A stretch of DNA of 64,000 bases from VRUE01 sp963716245 (GTDB taxonomy: Bacteria; Actinomycetota; Thermoleophilia; Solirubrobacterales; 70-9): positions 2,294,001-2,358,000 of the forward strand of contig OY970300.1 in NCBI GenBank assembly GCA_963716245.1, in the 5' to 3' direction. The notes beneath the pieces were generated by a model. The model saw only the letters and a list, made by a program, of their open reading frames with translations, was not told the DNA's origin and did no database searches. Of the stretch, positions 1-6,930 are shown in pieces; the stretch's first letter is position 1, and every line of letters begins with the position of its first letter. The translations under genes were made by a program, and so were the position numbers.

Positions 1-34
1 GCATCTCCTGTGGAGGCACCGGTGCGAACCGTCG

Positions 35-376
35 ATGTTCATCACCGGAAGGGTTGGAAGGTTGAGCGCACCGCCACTGGGAATGACCGTTCGGCTGCGG
101 CGGCCGCGCTGGCTGGATGCGATCGCCGACCCGGTTCGGATCCACATCCTCCGTGCGCTCAGCGAGGTCACCGAGGCGACCGCCGCGGACCTCGCCGCCC
201 ATGGGATGTCGAGCAACCAGACGCTGCGACGCCACCTCGAGGCGATGGTCACGCTCGGTGTGATCGAAGAGCGGCCGGGGCAGAGCGACGGCGAGACACC
301 GGGCCGGCCGGCCGCCCGCTTCAGCCTGCCGGCCGAAGTCCGCGAGAGCGTCCGCTCGGTGATGGCGGCCTACTGA
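35..376 (+). CDS. Winged-helix transcriptional regulator
   Basis: A 113-residue protein. Residues about 26-100 read as an ArsR/MarR-like winged helix: the stretch beginning WLDAIADPVRIHILRAL is the typical opening helix pair, SSNQTLRRHLEAM is the recognition helix, and GVIEERPGQ leads into the wing. No metal-binding cysteines or ligand domain are seen, so it is a bare DNA-binding module. I kept the ATG at 35, but the in-frame ATG at 83 (residue 17) would give a more compact protein and neither start has a strong ribosome binding site. The stop overlaps the 3' end of the convergent tandem TetR gene by 7 bp. Its target cannot be told from the sequence. Confidence 0.7.
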   Translation: MFITGRVGRLSAPPLGMTVRLRRPRWLDAIADPVRIHILRALSEVTEATAADLAAHGMSSNQTLRRHLEAMVTLGVIEERPGQSDGETPGRPAARFSLPAEVRESVRSVMAAY

Positions 377-1689
377 TCGGCGACCGCCGACGCTGCGGCT
401 TCCTCGTCCACCTTTGCCCTGACGAACTCCAGCGCGGCCGGCGCTCCCAGGAACGGGGCGAGCGTGACAAAGGCGACCTGCGGCAGGATCTCGAGCATCC
501 GGTCGGTGCGGCCGCACAGGACCTGCTGCCGCATCAGCTCGTGGATCGCCCCGCTCACCGCTTCGGAGCTGAGCCGGGGAAGGCGTTCGGCCTCCGGCCG
601 CTGGCGGTAGCCGTCCGCGAGGAACAGCGTGTAGGCCATGCGGCTCTCGTAGGAGCGGCGGATCGCGGCCGGGCCGGCGGCGTAGCTCTCGACGAGGTCG
701 ACGAACACCAGGTCGGGCTGCCCGGCGACGTAGCGGCCCAGCGCCCAGGCGCCGTGCCACACCCGCTCCGGCCAGCTCTCGTCGCTGAAGAACCGGCTGG
801 CGGTCAGGGCGACGCTCGCCTCCAGGCCGAACGCCTGCGCGGCGAGGAAGGCGTCCTCCTTGCTGCGGAACTGGTCGTAGAAGGCCTTACGGGTCACCTC
901 CGCCGTCGCGACGACGTCGGAGACCGTCATCGCGGCGTAGCCCTTCTGCCTCGAGAGCCTGGCGATCGCCGCGAGGATCCTTTCCCGCTGCTGCTCGGCG
1001 ACCACGGCCGCGGGAAGCGCCCCCCGACCCCGCGGCAGGGGCTCCTCCCCCGCCGGCCAGGGCGCCGGGGCCACCCGCGGCATCCGTGCGCCGAGGGCCA
1101 GCCAGTCCTCGCCGCGCAGCCGGGCCGCTCCCGGAGTCGTCGCGTAGGACCCGGCCCAGGCGACGAGGTCGTCGCGAAGGCCGCCGAGATGGCCGGCTTC
1201 ACCGCGGAAGACGCGGATCGCGACCGTGCCCGTGACGCCGCCGAGCAGAGCCCTGGCCGGCAGCTCGAGCGGCATCTGACCGCCGGAGCCGTGCTCCAAC
1301 CCCCGCTCGATCATCTCCTCCGCGCCGGCGAGGAAGCGCTCGTGCTCGGTGCGAACCTCGCCGTCGGCGGCCAGCGCCTCGATCAGGACCAGTCGCGCTT
1401 CCGCCGGCTGGGTCTCCGCGGCCGCCAGCAGGTCGGCCAGGATCCTGGCCGGCAGCTTGCCGGCCGTCCTCGGCGTGGCGAGCTTCTGCCCGATGCGCGT
1501 CACCACGTCGCGGTAGGCGGCCAGGAAGCAGCTCTGCTTGTCGGCGAAGTGCTCGTAGAAGGTCGCGCGCGAGACGCCGGCCTGCGAGACGACCCGGGCG
1601 ACGCTCGCCCCCCCGTAGCCGTAGCGGGCCGCCACCACGGTCATCGCGGCCAGCAGTCGTTCACGCTGACTCGGCTTGCCCCCCGCCAT
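370..1689 (-). CDS. Tandem (double-domain) TetR-family regulator
   Basis: This 439-residue protein is about twice the usual TetR length and has two TetR-type helix-turn-helix units. The first is at residues 8-58, with the signature VSRATFYEHFADKQSCF. The second is at residues 233-283, with VTRKAFYDQFRSKEDAF. Each is followed by an all-helical ligand-binding-like region, so a single chain may imitate the normal TetR dimer. The start ATG sits directly before the first DNA-binding domain. The gene lies 39 bp downstream of the desaturase on the same strand, so the two may share a transcript and the regulator may control the divergent promoter region at 2659-2750. That link is inference. The ligand is unknown. 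Confidence 0.85.
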   Translation of the reverse strand: MAGGKPSQRERLLAAMTVVAARYGYGGASVARVVSQAGVSRATFYEHFADKQSCFLAAYRDVVTRIGQKLATPRTAGKLPARILADLLAAAETQPAEARLVLIEALAADGEVRTEHERFLAGAEEMIERGLEHGSGGQMPLELPARALLGGVTGTVAIRVFRGEAGHLGGLRDDLVAWAGSYATTPGAARLRGEDWLALGARMPRVAPAPWPAGEEPLPRGRGALPAAVVAEQQRERILAAIARLSRQKGYAAMTVSDVVATAEVTRKAFYDQFRSKEDAFLAAQAFGLEASVALTASRFFSDESWPERVWHGAWALGRYVAGQPDLVFVDLVESYAAGPAAIRRSYESRMAYTLFLADGYRQRPEAERLPRLSSEAVSGAIHELMRQQVLCGRTDRMLEILPQVAFVTLAPFLGAPAALEFVRAKVDEEAAASAVADQ

Positions 1690-1728
1690 CGGGGGAACCT
1701 AGCCAATCGACCGGTGCTCCGGGGAGCG

Positions 1729-2658
1729 TCAGCTGACGGCCTTGGCGGCCATCCGCTCGGGCGGCACGCGGACCACGTCCCAGATCAGGCCCGCCCGCTC
1801 CAGCGCGGCGATGACCAGCGCCGACGGGTCGAGCTGGAAGCGCCGCAGGCCGTGCACGGCGGAGGTCGGGAAGGCATGGTGATTGTTGTGCCACGCCTCG
1901 CCGAGCGTCGGCAGCGCGATCAGCGCCAGGTTGCGCGACTCGTCCGTCGTCTCGAAGTCGCGCCGGCCGAAGACGTGGCAGAGCGAGTTGATGCTGTAGG
2001 TGAAGTGGTGCAGGACGAAGACCCTGACCAGGCCGCCCCAGAGCAGGCCCGTGCAGGCGGCGAGGAACGTGCCCCCGATCGCCCAGCCGAGCGCGAACGG
2101 GAGAAGCAGGCCGAGCACCGCCCAGTGGATGAAGGTTCGGTCGACCCAGCTGATCACCGGGTCCTCGAGCAGGTCGGGCGCGAAGCGCTCCTTGTTGCCC
2201 CGCTGCGTGTGGATGAACAGCCAGCCCATGTGGGCGTGGAAGAGCCCTCGCATCGCGCCGCGCAGGCCGCCGCCGTGGTCGACGTGGGGGCTGTGCGGAT
2301 CGCCGTGTTCGTCGGAGAAGGCGTGGTGCTTGCGGTGGTCGGCGACCCAGGAGATGACCGGCCCCTCGATCGCCGCCGAGCCGAGGATCGCCAGCAGGCC
2401 GTGGACCCACCGCTTCGCCTTGAAGCTGCGGTGGGTGAGGTGACGGTGGAAGCCGACGGTGATCCCCAGCCCCGTCAGCAGGTACATGCCGACGAAGAGG
2501 AAGACGTCGCTCCAGTGCAGGGCGCTGCCCCAGACCTGCCAGCCCGCGATGCCGAGCGCGAGGAACGGGATCAGCGTCACCAGGCCGGTGATGATCCGAT
2601 CGCGGGTCTCGTTCTCGACCGGCTGTATGTCGGAGGGGAGTGGTCCGCTGCCTGCCAT
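1729..2658 (-). CDS. Acyl-CoA (delta-9 type) fatty acid desaturase
   Basis: A 309-residue membrane di-iron desaturase. The three histidine boxes are visible: HRHLTH (residues 71-76), HRKHH (108-112) and HNNHH (257-261). Hydrophobic segments at about 23-70, 82-105 and 180-210 fit four transmembrane helices. The family introduces a cis double bond into acyl-CoA, usually at delta-9, with an electron-transfer partner not seen here. I chose the ATG at 2658 (MAGSGPL); an in-frame ATG at 2712 would add 18 basic residues with no family counterpart. The gene is divergent from the cyclopropane-synthase-like gene and upstream of the tandem TetR gene. A housekeeping membrane-lipid role is likelier than tailoring of the polyketide. 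Confidence 0.9.
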   Translation of the reverse strand: MAGSGPLPSDIQPVENETRDRIITGLVTLIPFLALGIAGWQVWGSALHWSDVFLFVGMYLLTGLGITVGFHRHLTHRSFKAKRWVHGLLAILGSAAIEGPVISWVADHRKHHAFSDEHGDPHSPHVDHGGGLRGAMRGLFHAHMGWLFIHTQRGNKERFAPDLLEDPVISWVDRTFIHWAVLGLLLPFALGWAIGGTFLAACTGLLWGGLVRVFVLHHFTYSINSLCHVFGRRDFETTDESRNLALIALPTLGEAWHNNHHAFPTSAVHGLRRFQLDPSALVIAALERAGLIWDVVRVPPERMAAKAVS

Positions 2659-2750
2659 CGTCGCGATGATACGTCGCTTCCCCCTGGCCCCGCGGCCAAA
2701 ACGCTCGGGCACCCTCGATCGGGGGTCGTTTTGCGGATAAGGTCGAGCCG
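2659..2750. promoter_or_regulatory. Divergent promoter region with an inverted repeat
   Basis: This 92-bp gap separates the divergent desaturase and methyltransferase genes and must hold promoters for both. The perfect 7-bp inverted repeat CAAAACG (2697-2703) and CGTTTTG (2727-2733) flanks a partly symmetric core around CGATCG. It is the only AT-leaning symmetric element near the regulators, so it is a candidate operator, possibly for the tandem TetR protein. AAGG at 2739-2742 is a plausible ribosome binding site, 8 nt before the ATG at 2751. I could not assign -35 and -10 boxes with confidence. Confidence 0.4.
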
Positions 2751-3956
2751 ATGCCGTTCGCGACGACCAAGCCCCTGCGGCGGGAGATCGAGGCTCGCAT
2801 CCCCGACCGCCCGTTCACGGTCGAGTTCTGGGACGGCACGCGACTGGCCTCCAGCGACGGCGGCGGCCCCACCTTCCGCGTCCGCTCGCCCCGCGCCGCG
2901 GCCCACGTCCTGCGCGCGCCCGGCCAGCTCGGCCTCGGCCGCGCCTACGTCAGCGGCGAGATCGAGGTCGACGACATCGACGCCGTGATCGCGCTGCTCG
3001 ACGGCTGGCAGCCGCCGCCGCTCGACGGGGCCGCGAAGCGGCGCCTGCTGCTCGGCGCGGTGCGCGCCGCCGGCCTGAACCCCCCGCCCCGCCGCCCCGC
3101 CGCCGAGCTTCGCCCGAGCGGGCGCCGGCACAGCAAGGAGCGCGACGCGCGCGCGGTGCGCCACCACTACGACGTCTCCAACGACTTCTTCTCGCTCTTC
3201 CTCGACGAGTCGAAGACCTACAGCTGCGCGATCTTCTCGCGCGGCGCCGAGACGCTCGAGCAGGCGCAGGCCGAGAAGCGCGAGACCGTCTGCCGCAAGC
3301 TGGCGCTGAAGGAGGGCGAGCGGGTGCTCGACGTCGGCTGCGGCTGGGGCAGCTTCCCGATCCACGCGGCGAAGGAGCACGGCGCACGCGTCGTCGGGAT
3401 CACCCTCTCGCCGGCGCAGGCGGAGGAGGCGCGCCGCAGGGTGGCGGAGGCCGGCGTCGCCGACCGGGTCGAGATCCGGCTGGCCGACTACCGCGACATG
3501 GCCGGCGAGCGCTTCGACGCGATCGCCTCGATCGGCATGGTCGAGCACGTCGGCGAGGCGCAGATCGACGTCTACGCGCGAGCCCTGGCCGGCCTGCTCG
3601 AGCCGGGCGGGCGGCTGCTCAACCACGGCATCGCCCGCCTGCGCCACACCGACCCCGAGGCCGGCCCGTTCTCGGAGCGCTACGTCTTCCCCGACGCCGA
3701 GCCGCTGCACCTCTCGCGCGTGCTGCTCGCGCTGGAGCGGGCCGGCTTCGTCACCCGCCACGTCGAGGAGTTCGGCGCCGACTACGCCGAGACGCTGCGC
3801 CACTGGGCGCGGCGCCTCGACGAGAGCCTGGACGAGGCGCTCCGCCTCGCCGGCCCCGAACGGCTGCGGGTCTGGCGGCTCTATCTGCGCATGGCCCGCA
3901 ACGGCTTCGAGTCGGGCTTCCTCTCGATCTACCAGGCACGCTGCCAGCTCGCCTAG
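2751..3956 (+). CDS. Cyclopropane-fatty-acyl-phospholipid synthase-like SAM methyltransferase
   Basis: A 401-residue protein of the CFA synthase family, which uses S-adenosylmethionine to cyclopropanate or methylate the double bond of an unsaturated acyl chain in a membrane phospholipid. The N-terminal 120 residues form the lipid-binding part. HHYDVSNDFF (138-147), the SAM-binding glycine loop VLDVGCGWGS (192-201) and SIGMVEHVG (260-268) are family hallmarks, and the C-terminus ends with the usual YQARCQLA. It is divergent from a desaturase that could supply its alkene substrate. The metallophosphoesterase starts 8 bp downstream, so it probably leads a three-gene operon. Whether it makes a cyclopropane or a mid-chain methyl branch cannot be read from the sequence. 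Confidence 0.87.
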   Translation: MPFATTKPLRREIEARIPDRPFTVEFWDGTRLASSDGGGPTFRVRSPRAAAHVLRAPGQLGLGRAYVSGEIEVDDIDAVIALLDGWQPPPLDGAAKRRLLLGAVRAAGLNPPPRRPAAELRPSGRRHSKERDARAVRHHYDVSNDFFSLFLDESKTYSCAIFSRGAETLEQAQAEKRETVCRKLALKEGERVLDVGCGWGSFPIHAAKEHGARVVGITLSPAQAEEARRRVAEAGVADRVEIRLADYRDMAGERFDAIASIGMVEHVGEAQIDVYARALAGLLEPGGRLLNHGIARLRHTDPEAGPFSERYVFPDAEPLHLSRVLLALERAGFVTRHVEEFGADYAETLRHWARRLDESLDEALRLAGPERLRVWRLYLRMARNGFESGFLSIYQARCQLA

Positions 3957-3964
3957 TCGACGCG

Positions 3965-4795
3965 ATGGGCACCCTGCTGGCGGTCAGCGATCTGCACCTC
4001 GGCCACGCCGCGAACCGCCGCTTCGTCGAGGACCTGCGACCGGAGTCGGAGGAGGACTGGCTGATCGTCGCAGGCGACGTCGGCGACTCCCCCGAGCAGG
4101 TCGAGTGGGGGCTGGCAAGGCTCGCGAGTCGCTTCGCCAAGGTGCTCTGGACACCGGGCAACCACGAGCTGCTCAGCCAGCGCGACGGCAGCGAGCCGCG
4201 CGGCGATGCGCGCTACCGCGGGCTCGTCGAGCTCTGCCGCCGGCACGGCGCGATCACCCCCGAGGACCCCTACCCCGTCTGGGAGGGGCCGGACGGCCCG
4301 GTCGCCGTGGCGCCCCTGTTCCTGCTCTACGACTACTCGTTCGGCGACGGCGGCGACGGCAAGGAGGAGTCGCTGCGCCGCGCCCACGAGGCGGGCGTCG
4401 TCTGCGTCGACGAGTTCCTCCTGCACCCGGACCCCTACCCGAGCCGCGAGGAGTGGTGCCGGGCACGCGTGCGCGAGACCGAGGCGAGGCTGGCGGACCT
4501 GCCGCCGGAGCTCCCGACCGTCCTCGTCAACCACTGGCCCCTGATCGAGGAGCCGACCGCGGTCCTGCGGCACCGGGAGTTCGCGCAGTGGTGCGGTACA
4601 CGGCTGACCGCCGACTGGCACCGCCGCTTCCGCGCCCGCGCGGTCGTCTACGGCCACCTGCACATCCCGCGCACGATCTGGCGCGACGGGGTCCGCTTCG
4701 AGGAGGTCTCGCTCGGCTACCCGCGCGAGCCCGGCCACCCGCTGCGCCTGCGCGGCGGCCCGACCCGCATCCTCCCCGAAGGGGAGCGGCGGTGA
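3965..4795 (+). CDS. pptH: Metallophosphoesterase, PptH-like phosphopantetheinyl hydrolase
   Basis: A 276-residue calcineurin-like phosphoesterase. Metal ligands are visible in order: SDLHLGH (8-14), GDVGD (37-41), GNHE (65-68), VNHWP (189-193) and GHLH (231-234). From memory, the segments DEFLLHPDPYPSREEWC (150-166) and VRFEEVSLGYPRE closely resemble mycobacterial PptH (Rv2795c), which removes 4'-phosphopantetheine from carrier proteins and is encoded beside pptT. The same pairing occurs here: the GTG start of the transferase gene overlaps this stop (GTGA, 4792-4795). The inferred role is therefore to oppose ACP activation. A generic phosphoesterase function remains possible without a search or assay. 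Confidence 0.82.
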   Translation: MGTLLAVSDLHLGHAANRRFVEDLRPESEEDWLIVAGDVGDSPEQVEWGLARLASRFAKVLWTPGNHELLSQRDGSEPRGDARYRGLVELCRRHGAITPEDPYPVWEGPDGPVAVAPLFLLYDYSFGDGGDGKEESLRRAHEAGVVCVDEFLLHPDPYPSREEWCRARVRETEARLADLPPELPTVLVNHWPLIEEPTAVLRHREFAQWCGTRLTADWHRRFRARAVVYGHLHIPRTIWRDGVRFEEVSLGYPREPGHPLRLRGGPTRILPEGERR

Positions 4796-5445
4796 TCGAG
4801 CAGCTGCTGCCGGCCGAGGCCCGGGCCGCCGAGGCCGACGGCGCGGGCGGCGAGGACCTGCACCCCGACGAGGCGGCGCTCGTCGCCCGCGCGGTCGAGA
4901 AGCGGCGCGGCGAGTTCGCCGGCGGACGCGCCTGCGCGCGGCGGGCGCTGCGGGCGCTCGGGGTCGAGCCGGGGCCGATCCTCAGCGGCGCGCGCGGCGA
5001 GCCGCTCTGGCCCGCGGGCGTCGTCGGCGCGATCACACACTGCGACGGCTACCGGGCGGCGGCGGTGGCGCACGCGGCGGACCTGCTGACGATCGGCATC
5101 GACGCGGAGCCGCACGAGCCGCTGCCCGAGGGCCTGGTCGGCGACATCGCCCGCCCGGAGGAGCTGCCGCGGCTCGCCGAGCTGGCGCGCTCCGATCCGG
5201 CCGTCCACTGGGACCGCCTCCTGTTCAGCGCCAAGGAGTCGGTCTACAAGGCCTGGTACCCCCTGGCCGAGCGCTGGCTCGGCTTCGAGGACGCGACCCT
5301 GACCGTGGACGCCGGGGCCGGCAGCTTCTCGGCCCGGCTTCTGGTCGACGGCCCGACCGTCGCCGGCCGCCGCCTCGACGGATTCGACGGGCGCTGGCTG
5401 GTCCGCGACGGCCTCGTCGTGACCGCGATCGCGCTCGCCCGTTAG
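4792..5445 (+). CDS. pptT: 4'-phosphopantetheinyl transferase, PptT/Sfp type
   Basis: A 217-residue transferase that moves the 4'-phosphopantetheine arm of CoA to the serine of carrier proteins, the step needed to activate PKS modules. GAITHC (79-84), IGIDAE with Mg-binding D104 and E106 (101-106) and FSAKESVYKAW (145-155) are the family motifs, and WLGFEDA (162-168) is typical of the PptT group. The GTG start at 4792 is chosen because it overlaps the metallophosphoesterase stop and gives the normal family length; longer in-frame readings run antisense-like through the upstream gene. The 3' end overlaps the convergent hydrolase gene by 4 bp. It is the obvious activator for the 11 ACPs encoded to the right. 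Confidence 0.92.
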   Translation: MIEQLLPAEARAAEADGAGGEDLHPDEAALVARAVEKRRGEFAGGRACARRALRALGVEPGPILSGARGEPLWPAGVVGAITHCDGYRAAAVAHAADLLTIGIDAEPHEPLPEGLVGDIARPEELPRLAELARSDPAVHWDRLLFSAKESVYKAWYPLAERWLGFEDATLTVDAGAGSFSARLLVDGPTVAGRRLDGFDGRWLVRDGLVVTAIALAR

Positions 5446-6221
5446 GTCTTGGCGAGGAAGCCGAGGATCGCCGCCTCGGTCTCCAGCGGCGACTCCCACA
5501 GGACGTTGTGGCCGTTCGGCACCGCCGCCATCGTCAGCTGGGACCCCAGCTCCTCGCGGTAGCGGCGGTCGTCGGCGCGGCTGTGGACCGAGGAGGTCAC
5601 CGGACGCACCAGCAGGGTCGGGACCTGGGTCACCGGCGGCGGCGGCGTCGCCATCTCGCTCCAGGCGACGACCGCGGCGGCCGGGCTGAAGCTGAAGCGC
5701 AGGCGGCCGTCCGGCCCGGGCCGCAGGTCCCCGCGGGCGTAGGCAGTGACGACCTCCTTCGGCGAGGCGACGACCGAGTCGCCGCTGAGCAGCGCGTTGA
5801 CGGCGCTCTCGACCGAGGCGAAGCTCCAGTCGAGCCGTTCGACTTCGGCCGACTGGAGCGCGTAGTCGGTGGGTACTTCGAAGCCCGGGTCGAGCAGGAC
5901 GAGGCGGCGGGCCCGCTCGGGAGCCGCCGCTGCCACGGCGGCGATCATCCGTCCGCCGAAGCTGTGACCGATCCAGGTCGCGCGCTCGATCCCGAGCGAG
6001 TCGACCGTCTCGACCAGGTCGGCGACGTGGGCTTCGGTGTTCCACGGCGGCTCGCGGCCCGAGTCGCCGTGACCGCGCAGATCGACCGAGACGACGCGCA
6101 GGCCGTCCTCGCTCAACCGCCTGCCCAGGCCCTCGAAGATGCCGCCGTGCTGGGCGAGGCCGTGCACGCAGACGACCGCCTCCCGAGCGCCCGCTCCCCA
6201 CTCCCTGGCGTTCAACCGCAT
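5442..6221 (-). CDS. Alpha/beta hydrolase, last gene of the PKS operon
   Basis: A 259-residue alpha/beta-hydrolase fold protein. The oxyanion-hole HG is at 20-21, the nucleophile elbow GHSFG at 85-89 (Ser87), and the likely catalytic His at 238 in PNGHNVLWE. DLRGHGDS (47-54) is the usual loop after strand 4. No signal peptide is seen. It starts only 6 bp after the stop of PKS-C, so it is probably translated from the PKS transcript. The family includes esterases, lactonases, epoxide hydrolases and C-C hydrolases. It lacks the GHSMG-type elbow of typical type II editing thioesterases, so such a role is possible but not supported. Its substrate is unknown. Confidence 0.85.
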   Translation of the reverse strand: MRLNAREWGAGAREAVVCVHGLAQHGGIFEGLGRRLSEDGLRVVSVDLRGHGDSGREPPWNTEAHVADLVETVDSLGIERATWIGHSFGGRMIAAVAAAAPERARRLVLLDPGFEVPTDYALQSAEVERLDWSFASVESAVNALLSGDSVVASPKEVVTAYARGDLRPGPDGRLRFSFSPAAAVVAWSEMATPPPPVTQVPTLLVRPVTSSVHSRADDRRYREELGSQLTMAAVPNGHNVLWESPLETEAAILGFLAKT

Positions 6222-6227
6222 GCCGAG

Positions 6228-6930
6228 CTACCCGCTCGTTCCCGCGGGCTGCGGCTCGAGCGACTCCGACAGCCAGGCGTCGATGGCCTCGGCGGTCGCG
6301 TCCGCATTGTCGGCGATCAGCGAGAAGTGGTCGCCGCTCACCTCGACCGTCGCCTGCGGCTGCTGCCAATCCGGAAGCTCCGCCGAGGCCGGCAGCATCG
6401 TCGCGAGGCCTCCGCTCGCCCGCAGCATCAAGCCGGGGGCTGCGATCGGCACCGGCTCCCATTCGCCGATCAACCGCAGGTAGGCACCCATCGCGATCAG
6501 CTGGTCGTCGTCGATCGCCAGCGCGTCGTGATCGATCGCGAGCAGCTGGCCCATCGTCGTGCCGAACAACTCCGCCAGCCCTTCCTCGTCGGGGAGGTAG
6601 GAGTCGATCATCGCCAGCCCGGCAGGCGCCTCGCCCTCTCCCTCGAGTCGTTCGACCAGGGCTCGGGCCACGGCACCCCCGCTCGAGTAGCCGAGCAGGA
6701 CGAACGGCTCCCCGCCGGCAGCCTCCAGAGCCGTGGGGGCGAGCACCTCGATCGCGGCCTCCCAGGTCGCGGGCAGCGACTCCCCCCGCCTGTGCCCCGG
6801 CAGCGTCAGCGCCGTCACCTTCCTGCGCCCGCCGAGCGCCTGTCCGAGCCGCGCGAATTGATGCGGGCCCGACCCGGCGAGGAAGGAGGGCAGGCAGAGA
6901 ACGAGCGGGCCCGCCCCCTGGGTCGAGATC
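6228..6930 (-). other. Type I thioesterase domain of PKS-C
   Basis: About 230 C-terminal residues with an alpha/beta-hydrolase TE fold. The nucleophile is in GYSSGG (Ser codon 6684-6686), the Asp in MIDSYLPDE (codon 6603-6605) and the His in GDHFSLI (codon 6327-6329). This is the only chain-release domain in the window and fixes the direction of synthesis A, B, C. Hydrolysis and macrolactonisation cannot be told apart from the sequence. Confidence 0.92.

Noticed and set aside
10..2988. 992-codon open frame on the + strand across the regulators and desaturase
   Set aside because: It overlaps four well-supported genes, has low-complexity Arg/Pro/Gly composition and no recognisable domain.
4105..4791. 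Longer N-terminal reading of the phosphopantetheinyl transferase
   Set aside because: It lies out of frame over the metallophosphoesterase and is Arg/Pro-rich. The GTG at 4792 gives the normal PptT length.
5442..6221. Type II editing thioesterase
   Set aside because: The nucleophile elbow is GHSFG and the cap region does not resemble TEII proteins, so I left it as an alpha/beta hydrolase despite its operon position.
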